Notes: generated by a model not told the origin, from the sequence alone. Positions 25,395 through 33,068 are shown, counted from the stretch's first letter. The stretch: 64,000 nucleotides of DNA from Candidatus Eiseniibacteriota bacterium (GCA_903844735.1 CAIMUX010000051.1:1-64000); one strand, 5' to 3'. A program made the numbers and translations.

Positions 25395-25957
25395 TGCCGC
25401 CGGATGAGACGCCGCTGGATGAGACGCCGCCGGATGAGACGTCGCCGGATGAGACGTCGCCGCGCGGAACGTGGATCCGCCTCTTGGGTTGGGCCGCGGC
25501 GGTACTGCTGGTGGACCAGCTCACCAAGGCGATCGTCTATCGCACCTTAACCCTGCATGAACCACCCCGGCAAATTCTCGGCGATCTGCTGCAGCTCACC
25601 TACATTCACAATGCGGGGTCCGCCCTCGGCCTCTTCGGCGGCAGCCGCTGGTTCTTCATAGGTGTTTCTCTTCTTTCCATCCTTGTCATCCTCGCCCTCG
25701 TGCGCAGCGGACGGTATCGCGACCGACACATGATCACGGCGTTCGGCTTGATACTCGGTGGTGCGGCCGGAAACCTCGTCGACCGGCTCTGGCTGGGCAG
25801 GGTGATCGACTTCATCGAGATGGGAATCGCGGGGCACTACTGGCCCGTCTACAACGTGGCCGATATCGGCATCACCGCCGGTGTGATCTTGCTCGGGATC
25901 CGTATACTCTTCGAGAAGCAGGCACCCGCTGCGGGTATCGAGAAGCTGCCGCTGTGA
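25394..25957 (+). CDS. lspA: lipoprotein signal peptidase II
   Basis: A 187-residue inner-membrane aspartyl protease that cleaves signal peptides of lipid-modified prolipoproteins. Four membrane helices are visible. Catalytic aspartates lie in R-V-I-D-F-I (Asp139) and Y-N-V-A-D-I-G (Asp157), with N-A-G-S-A-L-G and G-G-A-A-G-N-L-V-D-R conserved. The first 25 residues are an extra acidic head made of four D-E-T-[PS]-[PL] units, encoded by a DNA tandem repeat and absent from typical LspA. It overlaps its neighbours on both sides (TGATG before, GTGA after). It should process the lipoproteins seen in this window (5'-nucleotidase, MFP, PpiC, phosphodiesterase). Confidence 0.96.
   Translation: MPPDETPLDETPPDETSPDETSPRGTWIRLLGWAAAVLLVDQLTKAIVYRTLTLHEPPRQILGDLLQLTYIHNAGSALGLFGGSRWFFIGVSLLSILVILALVRSGRYRDRHMITAFGLILGGAAGNLVDRLWLGRVIDFIEMGIAGHYWPVYNVADIGITAGVILLGIRILFEKQAPAAGIEKLPL
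25402..25461 (+). repeat. 4 x 15-bp in-frame tandem repeat at the 5' end of lspA
   Basis: Four units of GGATGAGACG[CT]CGC[CT] start at 25402, 25417, 25432 and 25447. They encode the acidic D-E-T-P/S head of LspA. The last two units are identical, which suggests recent slippage. Confidence 0.92.
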
Positions 25958-26943
25958 GTGACACGCGTGAGGAAGGATCGCGGCGTTTCGAGGTGAGTCC
26001 CGAGGACGCCGGCGAGCGCGTGGACCGCTGGCTTTCGGAGCGATTTCCAGATCATTCGCGCACGCAGGTGCAGCGCTGGATTCGTGACGGCAACGTGACC
26101 GTCGACGGGGCGCCGCCCCGGGCGAGCCATGCGGTGGAGGCGGGCGAGATCTTTCTGGTGGAAGTCCCGCCCCCGCCACCTTCGACCCTCGATCCTCGAC
26201 CGCTGCCTCTCGACGTCGTCTACGAAGACGAGCATCTCGCCGTCATCGCGAAACCACCGGGCTTGGTGGTGCATCCGGGCGCCGGCGCCGATCGGACCAC
26301 GCTGGCCCACGCTCTGCTCGCGCGGTGGCCGGGGTGGGAACCGCCTGGATCGCTTCGGCGCCCGGGCATCGTCCACCGGCTCGACCGGGACACATCGGGT
26401 CTGTTGGTGGTGGCCCGTACCCAGCGCGCCTATCTTTCGCTCGTCCGCCAGATCTCCTCCCGCGAGGTGACCCGCCGCTATATCGCCCTGTGCTGGGGCG
26501 ACCTCGACCGCGACGCCGGGCGGGAGAACGGACCCATCGGGCGGGACCCGCGGGATCGCAAGCGCATGGCGGTCCGGCACGACGGCCGCCCAGCCGTCAC
26601 CGAGTGGCGCGTGTTGCGGCGGTTTGACACGGTCTCGCTCTTGGACATAACATTGGGTACGGGGCGCACCCACCAAGTGCGCGTCCACCTCTCCCACGCG
26701 GGTCACGCAGTTTTCGGGGATCCGGGTTACGGTGGTACGGGCCTCTGGTTGAACCGGGTGGGCGGGGAACGGCGGGCGGTGATGCGGGTGTACTTGCAGC
26801 AATTGGGCCGGCAGGCTCTCCATGCCTACCATCTGACCTTCCGGCATCCGGCGGGCGGTGGGATCTGCCGATTCGAGGTTCCGGTGCCCACGGATATGGA
26901 GTCCGTGCTCGACAGTCTGGCGGGCGGGGAGGAGTCCCGATGA
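25954..26943 (+). CDS. rluD: RluD-family 23S rRNA pseudouridine synthase
   Basis: A 329-residue RNA-modifying enzyme. An N-terminal S4 RNA-binding domain (about 12-75: E-R-V-D-R-W-L-S-E-R, V-T-V-D-G) precedes the catalytic domain with H-R-L-D-R-D-T-S-G (catalytic Asp144), the R-Y-I-A-L segment and G-R-T-H-Q-V-R-V-H. The full S4 plus catalytic layout is that of RluD, which acts in the helix 69 loop of 23S rRNA; RluC or another paralogue cannot be fully excluded. The GTG start overlaps the lspA stop. The lspA-rluD order is common in bacteria. Confidence 0.94.
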   Translation: MSDTREEGSRRFEVSPEDAGERVDRWLSERFPDHSRTQVQRWIRDGNVTVDGAPPRASHAVEAGEIFLVEVPPPPPSTLDPRPLPLDVVYEDEHLAVIAKPPGLVVHPGAGADRTTLAHALLARWPGWEPPGSLRRPGIVHRLDRDTSGLLVVARTQRAYLSLVRQISSREVTRRYIALCWGDLDRDAGRENGPIGRDPRDRKRMAVRHDGRPAVTEWRVLRRFDTVSLLDITLGTGRTHQVRVHLSHAGHAVFGDPGYGGTGLWLNRVGGERRAVMRVYLQQLGRQALHAYHLTFRHPAGGGICRFEVPVPTDMESVLDSLAGGEESR

Positions 26944-27281
26944 AGATGACTAGGGAGACCTTGGACGGTGTCCTGGTGCTCCGTCTTTCCGGTCAGCTCA
27001 TGGGGGGGCCGGACGCCGATGCCGTCCGGGAAGCGATCCAAGAGGCGCTTCGCCAGGGTGGCAGGAAGATCCTCTTCGACCTCGGCGAGCTCACGTGGGT
27101 CAACTCCACCGGTCTGGGCATTCTCATTTCCGCCCACATCAACGCCTCCAACCTTGGGGGCAAGGTCGGTTTGGCGCGGGTTTCGCGGCGGATAGAGTCG
27201 ATCCTGGCCGTGACACGCCTCGACACGGTTTTCCAGGCGTTCGCGGACGAGGAGACGGCGCTTCGGGCCCTGGCCTCGTGA
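26940..27281 (+). CDS. STAS-domain anti-anti-sigma factor
   Basis: A 113-residue single STAS domain (SpoIIAA/RsbV type). It starts with T-L-D-G-V-L-V-L-R-L-S-G-Q-L, then I-L-F-D-L-G-E-L-T-W-V-N-S-T-G-L-G-I-L. The Ser in N-S-T-G is the usual phosphorylation site. It should bind a partner kinase when dephosphorylated and so release a sigma factor or other target. The next gene is the likely kinase, 42 bases downstream. The start overlaps the rluD stop (ATGA). No sigma factor or PP2C phosphatase gene is next to them. Confidence 0.92.
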   Translation: MKMTRETLDGVLVLRLSGQLMGGPDADAVREAIQEALRQGGRKILFDLGELTWVNSTGLGILISAHINASNLGGKVGLARVSRRIESILAVTRLDTVFQAFADEETALRALAS

Positions 27282-27323
27282 GCGCCCCCCACGGAGCCGC
27301 CGAAGGAGAGTAGGGAGAAGACG

Positions 27324-27815
27324 ATGATCCCACCCGACGCCGATACCTTCCTTGCCGGAGACCCTGGGCGCTCTGTGCTGCTCACCATTCCCAGCCGGAT
27401 GGAAATGCTCGCTGTGGTGGACGGCCTTGTGCAGGCCATCGTCTCGCAGCTCAATCTCGATGAGGACACCGCCATTGCGGTGGCCACGTCCGTGGTCGAG
27501 GCCGGGACGAACGCCATCCAGCACGGCCACGGCCATGAGGAGGGGCGTCCCGTGCATTTCCGCTTTTTTCTGGGGGACGATGCACTCGAGGTCTGGGTAC
27601 ACGATACCGGGCCGGGGTTCAATCCCGACGCCGTTCTCGCGGCCGATCCCACCGGGCCGGAGGACATTTTCAAGGCGCGCGGCCGCGGGATCTTCATCAT
27701 GCGGAGCCTGATGGATGCGGTCGAGTTCGAGCTCGGCACCCGGGCCGGGACCACGGTGCACCTGGTGAAGCGCTTAGGGCCCGGGAACGGATCCAGTGCC
27801 GTGGCCGGGACCTGA
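27324..27815 (+). CDS. RsbW/SpoIIAB-like serine kinase (HATPase)
   Basis: A 163-residue GHKL ATPase domain. The N-box is V-V-E-A-G-T-N-A-I-Q-H-G, the G1 box V-H-D-T-G-P-G-F-N and the G2 box G-R-G-I-F-I-M-R-S-L-M-D. Anti-sigma kinases of this type phosphorylate the STAS partner and hold a sigma factor inactive. GGGAG six bases before the ATG sets the start. The pair with the STAS gene forms a partner-switch module. The target could be a sigma factor encoded elsewhere or a non-sigma output. A P-T-G-P-E-D-I-F-K-A loop replaces part of the lid. Confidence 0.9.
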   Translation: MIPPDADTFLAGDPGRSVLLTIPSRMEMLAVVDGLVQAIVSQLNLDEDTAIAVATSVVEAGTNAIQHGHGHEEGRPVHFRFFLGDDALEVWVHDTGPGFNPDAVLAADPTGPEDIFKARGRGIFIMRSLMDAVEFELGTRAGTTVHLVKRLGPGNGSSAVAGT

Positions 27816-27820
27816 CCGGC

Positions 27821-28390
27821 GTGCCTGAAGACGAAGCCGGATCGGTCCTCGCCATCGACCTGGGCGTGCGGCGCACCGGTCTCGCCCGCAGCGACCCCGG
27901 ACGCAGGGTCGCGTTTGGTCTCTCCACGTTCGAGGTTCAGCCCGGCCGTTCGCTTCGAGCGCGCCTCACCGCGTTGCATCGGGAGGTTCCGTTCACAGGG
28001 GTCGTGCTGGGTCTGCCGTTCCACGCCGATGGTCGTCCGGGCGTTCTCTCGAAACGGGTGGAACGACTGGGCGGTTGGATCCTCGCTCGGTTCGGCGTGC
28101 CGGTGGCCTTTCTCGACGAGCGACTGACCTCATTTGCCGCCGAACAACTGCGGGATGAGGCGGGTGGAGCGTGTCGGGACAGTGGCGCGCACCGAGACAG
28201 TGGCGGGCATCGGAACAGTGGCGCGCGCCGGGATAAGGGTCTGGTGGATCGACTGGCCGCGCAGGTGATCCTGCGCGAGTTTCTTGCCGCGGGTTGCCCG
28301 TTCTCTAGCTCGGGGAGGCCGGCGGGGGAGCTAACGGGGGGGCTAACGGAAGACCTGGCGGAGGAGCCGACGGAGGACTCTCGGCCGTGA
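27821..28390 (+). CDS. ruvX: YqgF/RuvX family nuclease-like protein
   Basis: A 189-residue RNase H-fold protein of the RuvX (YqgF) family, linked to 5' pre-16S rRNA processing and Holliday junction resolution. The motifs are A-I-D-L-G-V-R-R-T-G, V-V-L-G-L-P-F, F-L-D-E-R-L-T-S-F-A-A and V-D-R-L-A-A-Q-V-I-L. The catalytic acidic residues are therefore present. Two additions are unusual: a threefold R-D-S-G-A-H repeat between the E-R-L-T motif and the last helix, and a 30-residue C-terminal tail of T-G-G-L-T-E-D-L type repeats. The GTG start lies five bases after the kinase stop, and its own stop overlaps mltG. ruvX next to mltG is a widespread arrangement. Confidence 0.9.
   Translation: MPEDEAGSVLAIDLGVRRTGLARSDPGRRVAFGLSTFEVQPGRSLRARLTALHREVPFTGVVLGLPFHADGRPGVLSKRVERLGGWILARFGVPVAFLDERLTSFAAEQLRDEAGGACRDSGAHRDSGGHRNSGARRDKGLVDRLAAQVILREFLAAGCPFSSSGRPAGELTGGLTEDLAEEPTEDSRP
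28175..28228 (+). repeat. 3 x 18-bp in-frame tandem repeat in ruvX
   Basis: Units CGGGACAGTGGCGCGCAC, then diverged copies at 28193 and 28211, with a partial fourth at 28229. They encode R-D-S-G-A-H, R-D-S-G-G-H and R-N-S-G-A-R in a loop before the last conserved helix. Confidence 0.88.
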
Positions 28391-29571
28391 CTTTCCCCGG
28401 CTCTGGAGCCGCGATCGGGCCAGTTCCTGGTGGCACGCCGCCATCCGACCCTCCTCGCTCCGCCGCCCGCAGATGGCTGATCTCGGTAGCCGGGATGCTT
28501 GTCGTGCCGGCGCTGGCGGCGGCCGCCATCCTGCTGGCCTGGCGCCTGGAACTGGACCGTCCGGTTGGATCCCCGCGGCCCGCGACGGTGGCGGTCTCCT
28601 CGCCGGGCGATCTCGGCGCGCGGTTGGTCCCTTGCCTCAACGAGGAGTCCGGCCTCTTCCTCCGCGTGCCGCGCGGCGCCTCGCTGCGGGCCGTCACAAC
28701 GCGGCTCCAGTCTCTCGGTTGGATCGAGCGTTCCTGGGGGATGCGGCTGGAGGCGCGGCGCCGGGGTCTGGACCGGCGTGTGGTGCCGGGGTGGTATCGC
28801 CACCGTCCGGGCGAGCGCGTGCGCGATCTTCTGGCCCGCCTCACCAGCGGCGAGTTTGAACAGGTGTGGTTCACGATTCCCGAGGGATGGCGCTGTTCGC
28901 GCACCCTGTCGGTCTTGTCCGACTCCGCGTGGATCCCGATCGAGGGGCTCGCAGAGGCGGCCCGGGATGAACGGTGGTTGGCGGACCAATCAGTCCCGGG
29001 GCCGGGGATCGAGGGGTACATTTTCCCCGACACGTACCGACTGCCACGGGGGGAGGAGCCGCGGGTGCTCCTCCGTCAACTCATCCAACCGGGACTCGCG
29101 TTCTGGGAGGATTCCCTGCGCACGGCTGCGGAACGGCTCGGGCTGGACCGCCGCGCCGTCTGGACCCTGGCCTCCATCGTGGAGGCGGAGGCGGCCTCGC
29201 CGGCCGAGCGACGCCGGATTTCCGCTGTCTTCTTGAACCGGCTGCGGCGAGGCATGCGACTGCAATCCGATCCCACGGTGCTCTACGCGCTGGGCCGCCC
29301 TCCAGGGCGTGTTCTCTATGTCGATCTCGAGGTCGACTCGCCGTACAACACCTATCGCCGCGTCGGCCTGCCGCCCGGACCGATCTGCTCACCCGGACGC
29401 GCCAGTCTGCGCGCCGCCGTTGATCCTGAGCCCGACTGCGCCGCCCTGTTCTTCGTGGCGTGTGGGGACGGGACTCATGTATTCTCGCGGACACTGGCCG
29501 AACATGATCGTGCTCGCGGTGTACTGCGGGCGCGGATCGCGAATACCCGGCCGCGGAGGACCCATCCATGA
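28387..29571 (+). CDS. mltG: endolytic murein transglycosylase MltG
   Basis: A 394-residue inner-membrane lytic transglycosylase that cuts nascent glycan strands and terminates peptidoglycan elongation. One N-terminal membrane helix (L-I-S-V-A-G-M-L-V-V-P-A-L-A-A-A) is followed by a LysM-like subdomain and the YceG catalytic domain. The catalytic Glu lies in A-S-I-V-E-A-E-A. Conserved R-L-R-R-G-M-R-L-Q-S-D-P-T-V-L-Y-A and S-P-Y-N-T-Y follow. The GTG start overlaps the ruvX stop. The TGA overlaps the ATG of a secreted protein of unknown function, which ends the housekeeping operon in an unexpected way. Confidence 0.95.
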   Translation: MTFPGSGAAIGPVPGGTPPSDPPRSAARRWLISVAGMLVVPALAAAAILLAWRLELDRPVGSPRPATVAVSSPGDLGARLVPCLNEESGLFLRVPRGASLRAVTTRLQSLGWIERSWGMRLEARRRGLDRRVVPGWYRHRPGERVRDLLARLTSGEFEQVWFTIPEGWRCSRTLSVLSDSAWIPIEGLAEAARDERWLADQSVPGPGIEGYIFPDTYRLPRGEEPRVLLRQLIQPGLAFWEDSLRTAAERLGLDRRAVWTLASIVEAEAASPAERRRISAVFLNRLRRGMRLQSDPTVLYALGRPPGRVLYVDLEVDSPYNTYRRVGLPPGPICSPGRASLRAAVDPEPDCAALFFVACGDGTHVFSRTLAEHDRARGVLRARIANTRPRRTHP

Positions 29572-30521
29572 TCGACTTTGCCCGAACCGTCCCGGGCGCC
29601 CGCCCGGTCCTGCATCCGCGCCGGGGTTTGCTCCGTGGCTTTTCCTGCCTGGCCATGGTCGCCGCGACCGGACTCGCGTCGGTCTCGGTAGGGTGGGCCG
29701 CGGTGCCGAGCAATGCCGGAGGCGTTCTCGTGCTTCATGTCGAGAGCGAGGTCCCTTACGAGTACGGCACCTTCGATCACTGCGACGACCTCGTTCTATC
29801 CGATTCGACCCAAGTCGTGACGCGTCTCCCCGGCGACGGTATTCCTCGCCTGGTGGGCGTGTACGCGGTGTTCCCGCCTGACAGCGTCGGAGCGATCAAG
29901 GCCATCTCCTTTGGGATCCGTTACTCGGAGGGTGTGCGGATTGTGGGGCAGGCCGCCTGCAATGCCGGCAGCATATTCATCGCCATGAACAAGTGGCCCG
30001 CCTCCAACGGCGGGATGTCCGTTCACTTCCCCGTGGAAGCGGAAAGGAGAGCCCGGGTCATTCCTCTCTATTGGTTTGCCCTTCTTAGCAAGGGTGAGGG
30101 GAGCTTCGAGCTGGTTCCAAGTCCGCTGGCGAAGCTGGCCGGCCGTTTCGTGACCGTCGAAGTGCCGTCTCGCCAGGAAGCGATCGCCGGGTACGGGCGG
30201 ATCGGCTTCGATTCTGACGGCTTCGTGCCCACTCCGGGCGCCCGCGCGGTCCTGGCCGCGTGTTGCGTGGATCAGTGCTGGCTGCTGACCAAGCAGGAAT
30301 GCGAACAGTACCGCGGCTACTTTCTGGGGATTGGCATGACGTGTGTCAACAGCCCTTGCCGTGAGGACGCCTATCTCGGCGGCTGCTGCCTGCCTGAGGG
30401 GTGCGAGATGTTGACTCTGGTGGACTGTGCCCGTGGCGGGGGGACCCCGTTGGGTGAGGGTGTCCGCTGTGACTCCTTGCCCTGTCCGAAGCCGATGGGA
30501 GCAGGGGCGCCACCGAAGTGA
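29568..30521 (+). CDS. secreted protein, paralogue 1, with two CC-type cysteine repeats
   Basis: A 317-residue exported protein of unknown function. GGAGG eight bases before the ATG and a signal peptide ending G-W-A-A-V support the start; it overlaps mltG by four bases. The core has N-A-G-G-V-L-V-L-H, G-V-Y-A-V-F-P-P, I-S-F-G-I-R-Y and E-A-I-A-G-Y-G-R-I-G-F, all shared with the genes at 32139 and 33495. The C-terminus carries two cysteine repeats of the form C-C-x3-C-x2-L-T-x3-C-x(10-15)-C-x4-C, about 37 residues each, likely small disulphide-linked knots. It ends K-P-M-G-A-G-A-P-P-K and lacks the S-W-G-x-I-K tail of its paralogues. It is probably extracellular or surface-attached. Confidence 0.82.
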   Translation: MIDFARTVPGARPVLHPRRGLLRGFSCLAMVAATGLASVSVGWAAVPSNAGGVLVLHVESEVPYEYGTFDHCDDLVLSDSTQVVTRLPGDGIPRLVGVYAVFPPDSVGAIKAISFGIRYSEGVRIVGQAACNAGSIFIAMNKWPASNGGMSVHFPVEAERRARVIPLYWFALLSKGEGSFELVPSPLAKLAGRFVTVEVPSRQEAIAGYGRIGFDSDGFVPTPGARAVLAACCVDQCWLLTKQECEQYRGYFLGIGMTCVNSPCREDAYLGGCCLPEGCEMLTLVDCARGGGTPLGEGVRCDSLPCPKPMGAGAPPK

Positions 30522-30676
30522 ACCGGTCCCCGGAAGCCCTCGCTTTCGCGGGGTAGCGCTTCGGGGTGGCGAAGCCAGGTTTGGATGCCGATGAGTGATC
30601 GGTCTTTCCGAGCTTGGACGGCGAACTCGTTCGGCCTGGCCCCGAAGGGTCAAGCCGGAACCTAGACGTAAGAGTG

Positions 30677-30689
30677 GGAGGATTCCTCC
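30677..30689 (+). promoter_or_regulatory. ribosome binding site inside a small inverted repeat
   Basis: GGAGG-ATT-CCTCC lies directly before the ATG at 30690. The Shine-Dalgarno can pair with the bases touching the start codon in a five-base stem, so initiation could be sensitive to temperature or structure. The loop is only three bases, so stability is uncertain. Confidence 0.35.
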
Positions 30690-30974
30690 ATGGCTGATGT
30701 ACGACGGAAAATAGACGCCCATGTGCGGTCAGCCGCACGCCCGGCCAAGGCGGACGCCAGTGCGCAGACCGTCGAGTTGCACCGCAAGAATGGGATCCTT
30801 CTCGGGGCTGGCATTGTTTGCATTGTCTTGGGATTCATAGTCTTAGGCATGCGAAACATCACGTTGGCGCCGATTCTGCTACTGGCGGGGTATCTCGTTC
30901 TGGTTCCCTGGGGGCTAGTGGCTCACCGGAAGACAGCTCCTCCATCCGTTCCGGAAGATCTGCAGAAATCGTAA
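30690..30974 (+). CDS. DUF3098-like two-helix membrane protein
   Basis: A 94-residue protein. The 30-residue N-terminus is basic and soluble. Two hydrophobic helices follow (G-I-L-L-G-A-G-I-V-C-I-V-L-G-F-I and L-A-P-I-L-L-L-A-G-Y-L-V-L-V). The junction N-I-T-L-A-P-I-L-L-L-A-G-Y closely resembles the R-I-T-L-A-P-I-L-V-L-x-G motif of DUF3098, a small membrane protein family best known from Bacteroidetes. Function is unknown. The ribosome binding site is in a small palindrome. It lies 13 bases before tRNA-Val. Confidence 0.72.
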   Translation: MADVRRKIDAHVRSAARPAKADASAQTVELHRKNGILLGAGIVCIVLGFIVLGMRNITLAPILLLAGYLVLVPWGLVAHRKTAPPSVPEDLQKS

Positions 30975-30987
30975 TATGTTGCTGTAT

Positions 30988-31064
30988 GGGCGAATAGCTC
31001 AGTTGGTCAGAGCACCTGCCTTACAAGCAGGGGGTCACAGGTTCGAGCCCTGTTTCGCCCACCA
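30988..31064 (+). tRNA. tRNA-Val (anticodon UAC)
   Basis: A 77-base cloverleaf with encoded CCA. The acceptor GGGCGAA pairs with TTCGCCC; the D arm has AGCTCAGTTGGT; the anticodon stem CCTGC/GCAGG holds the loop CTTACAA (anticodon TAC). The T arm is ACAGG-TTCGAGC-CCTGT. Discriminator A precedes CCA. TAATAT at 30973-30978 could be its -10 box. Confidence 0.97.
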
Positions 31065-31325
31065 ACCCCCGTTTTGTCCACCTTCCCCGTCCCACTTCCC
31101 CCTTGGGACAAAATCGGTTGCACATGCAAAAAAACCCCTTGTGGTGCCACTTGACTATCTGCTATGCTTACTACTGTGCAAGCCGGTAGTGGAGCCTGTG
31201 GGAAAGGGGGTACCTGGACGACATGCCTGCCTCGCTCAGCAGACTCATGGGAAGGAATTTCGAAATCTTCGAAGCTCAATGATGGCATCGACAGACTTAC
31301 AACTGAATTCTGGAGGTCTAGGAAA

Positions 31326-31931
31326 ATGAAGAAGCTGCTCTCTGCTCTATTTCTGCTTGCACTCTGCTCTTCGCTCGCGGGGGCGAGTGTGCCGGACCCG
31401 CTGAACTGCACCGTCGGCCCTCTGATGGGCGATCCACTGGTCCCTTCAAGCCAGGTGGCCTTCCTGTCGCCGGCACCCATTCTCGGGACGAGCATCACGA
31501 TCACCGTCAGGAACAACGCGAATGTGGTGATCCCCAATGCATCGGTTTCCGTTACGTTCAACACTGAAATCGGGGTTTGCTCGAGCGCCGTGCATACTGG
31601 CACGACGAACACTCTCGGCCAGTGCTTCCTCACCCTCAAGGGCGGTGGCTGCCAGACTGGCATTGCCGCTGCCTGCGTGATTCGCGCCAATGGTATCTCG
31701 ATCAGGGAGCTGTTGAATGTCCGGAGCCCGGATAACGAGGCTCACGACGTGTCTCTCCCCGACGGTACCGTGACCACCCCGGACCTGAGTGCCTTTGGCG
31801 ACGAATTCGTTATTGGTCCCCCCGCTTGCCACGACTACGACCTGCTTGACGGGTGCAACACGCAAGATCTGGGGGCCTTCGGGGATGCTTTCGCGCTTGG
31901 GTTGGCTGGCAGTTGCACCTTGCTTCCCTAG
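31326..31931 (+). CDS. secreted Ig-like protein with dockerin-like tail
   Basis: A 201-residue exported protein. GGAGG nine bases before the ATG and a classical signal peptide (K-K-L-L-S-A-L-F-L-L-A-L-C, cut near L-A-G-A) define the start. The middle has an Ig/Big-like segment with S-I-T-I-T-V-R-N-N-A-N-V-V and a T-N-T-L-G-Q-C turn, as in bacterial carboxypeptidase-regulatory or invasin folds. The C-terminus holds two similar halves, D-G-T-V-T-T-P-D-L-S-A-F-G-D and D-G-C-N-T-Q-D-L-G-A-F-G-D, which resemble dockerin type I calcium-binding repeats. Dockerins bind cohesins on scaffold proteins; no cohesin is visible here. Several cysteines suggest disulphides. Confidence 0.78.
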   Translation: MKKLLSALFLLALCSSLAGASVPDPLNCTVGPLMGDPLVPSSQVAFLSPAPILGTSITITVRNNANVVIPNASVSVTFNTEIGVCSSAVHTGTTNTLGQCFLTLKGGGCQTGIAAACVIRANGISIRELLNVRSPDNEAHDVSLPDGTVTTPDLSAFGDEFVIGPPACHDYDLLDGCNTQDLGAFGDAFALGLAGSCTLLP

Positions 31932-32138
31932 TCCGGAACCGGATTCGGGAACGCTTGAATAGTTGGGGCGAATGTTTCGGTTAGGATCAAATCTCCGTGC
32001 GGGGGAAAGCCCCTGAGGACTGATGGGTGGTATGGGTGGATGGGGGAACGGCTCTTCACGGGGTGGGTCTGTTCCCAGGCGAGACGAGGGTAGAGTACCG
32101 GTAGCTTGGCGGAGAGTCCAAGCAAGGAGGTCGAGATC

Positions 32139-33068
32139 ATGAAGAAGTTTCTAATGGCTCTGGTGGTTCTGGCCATCGCGAGCGGTCCTGCCTTGGCGGG
32201 GCCAAACGAGAATGGCGTGCTCATGGTTCACAACACTGGAGTCATGTACTCCACCGACCCGTTCCCGACTGTGCTGCCCACCTGCCCGGAGATCGTCAAC
32301 ACGGTCGCCATGGGCTCGGAAGGGGGCCTTACGCCGTCGCAGTCCGTGCCGGTGGTCTGGAAGGTCTACGCTGTGTTCCCGCCCGCCAACAGCCCGATTC
32401 TGAAGGCGTTGGGTTGGGGCTACAACCTTTCCGCCGTCAACGCCGGTGGGATTATCATTGAGCAGAACGGGGCAGCGCCGGGTGTGTTCAGTATCGTCAG
32501 CGCCGGTTGGGCGCCTGCCACCACGGGGATCCCCGAGGTGGGGATGAGCTTCACCGATAGCTGCCGGGTCGCTCACGTCACCGAGCTCTGGTGGTTCAGT
32601 GGTTATGCCTACGCGGGCGCCCTTGGTGAGCCCCAGATGTTCAGCCTCCAAGGGCACACCAATCCGCTGAACCAGATCTTCAGCGATTGCGTGATCCCGG
32701 CCAATAAGGACGCGATCGCGGGCTACGGCTCCCTGGGCTTTGGCCAGCCTGGTTACACGTTCTGCCCGACCGGCGAGGTTGTCGGCCCGTGCTGCTTCAC
32801 GGATGGCACCTGCCAGATGCTGACCGCGGTCGCTTGCCAGGGTCTTTCCGGTTCCTTCGTTGGCGGCGAGGCCTGCACGCCGCAGCTTTGCCCGGTCATC
32901 AAGTACGGTGCCTGCTGCAAGGATATGATCTGCCAAGTCGTGACCTCCAACGTGTGCTTCAATATCGGCGGCACGTACTCCGGCGACGACACGACCTGCG
33001 ATCCCTATCCCTGCGCGGTTCCGGTTGAGGTCAAGAGCTGGGGCCAGATCAAGAGCAGCTATCGCTAG
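32139..33068 (+). CDS. secreted protein, paralogue 2, with cysteine repeats and S-W-G-Q-I-K tail
   Basis: A 309-residue exported protein. AAGGAGG and a signal peptide (K-K-F-L-M-A-L-V-V-L-A-I-A, cut after A-L-A) set the ATG at 32139. The core domain of about 200 residues shares with the neighbours N-x-x-G-V-L-M-V-H, K-V-Y-A-V-F-P-P-A-N-S, E-L-W-W-F-S-G-Y-A-Y-A-G-A and V-I-P-A-N-K-D-A-I-A-G-Y-G-S-L-G-F-G. Two cysteine repeats follow (G-P-C-C-F-T-D-G-T-C-Q-M-L-T and G-A-C-C-K-D-M-I-C-Q-V-V-T), each ending C-x4-C. The chain ends V-E-V-K-S-W-G-Q-I-K-S-S-Y-R. No enzyme signature is seen. A strong terminator lies 50 bases downstream, so the gene is transcribed alone or ends a unit. Confidence 0.85.
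   Translation: MKKFLMALVVLAIASGPALAGPNENGVLMVHNTGVMYSTDPFPTVLPTCPEIVNTVAMGSEGGLTPSQSVPVVWKVYAVFPPANSPILKALGWGYNLSAVNAGGIIIEQNGAAPGVFSIVSAGWAPATTGIPEVGMSFTDSCRVAHVTELWWFSGYAYAGALGEPQMFSLQGHTNPLNQIFSDCVIPANKDAIAGYGSLGFGQPGYTFCPTGEVVGPCCFTDGTCQMLTAVACQGLSGSFVGGEACTPQLCPVIKYGACCKDMICQVVTSNVCFNIGGTYSGDDTTCDPYPCAVPVEVKSWGQIKSSYR

Noticed and set aside
31180-31325. Possible c-di-GMP (GEMM) riboswitch in the leader of the dockerin-like gene
   Set aside because: C-A-A-G-C-C-G-G-like pieces occur, but the conserved core segments and paired stems of the class could not be matched.
32015-32085. G-run cluster that might form a quadruplex before paralogue 2
   Set aside because: Only three G-tracts are close enough; the fourth needs a long loop. 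GC-rich DNA makes such runs common.
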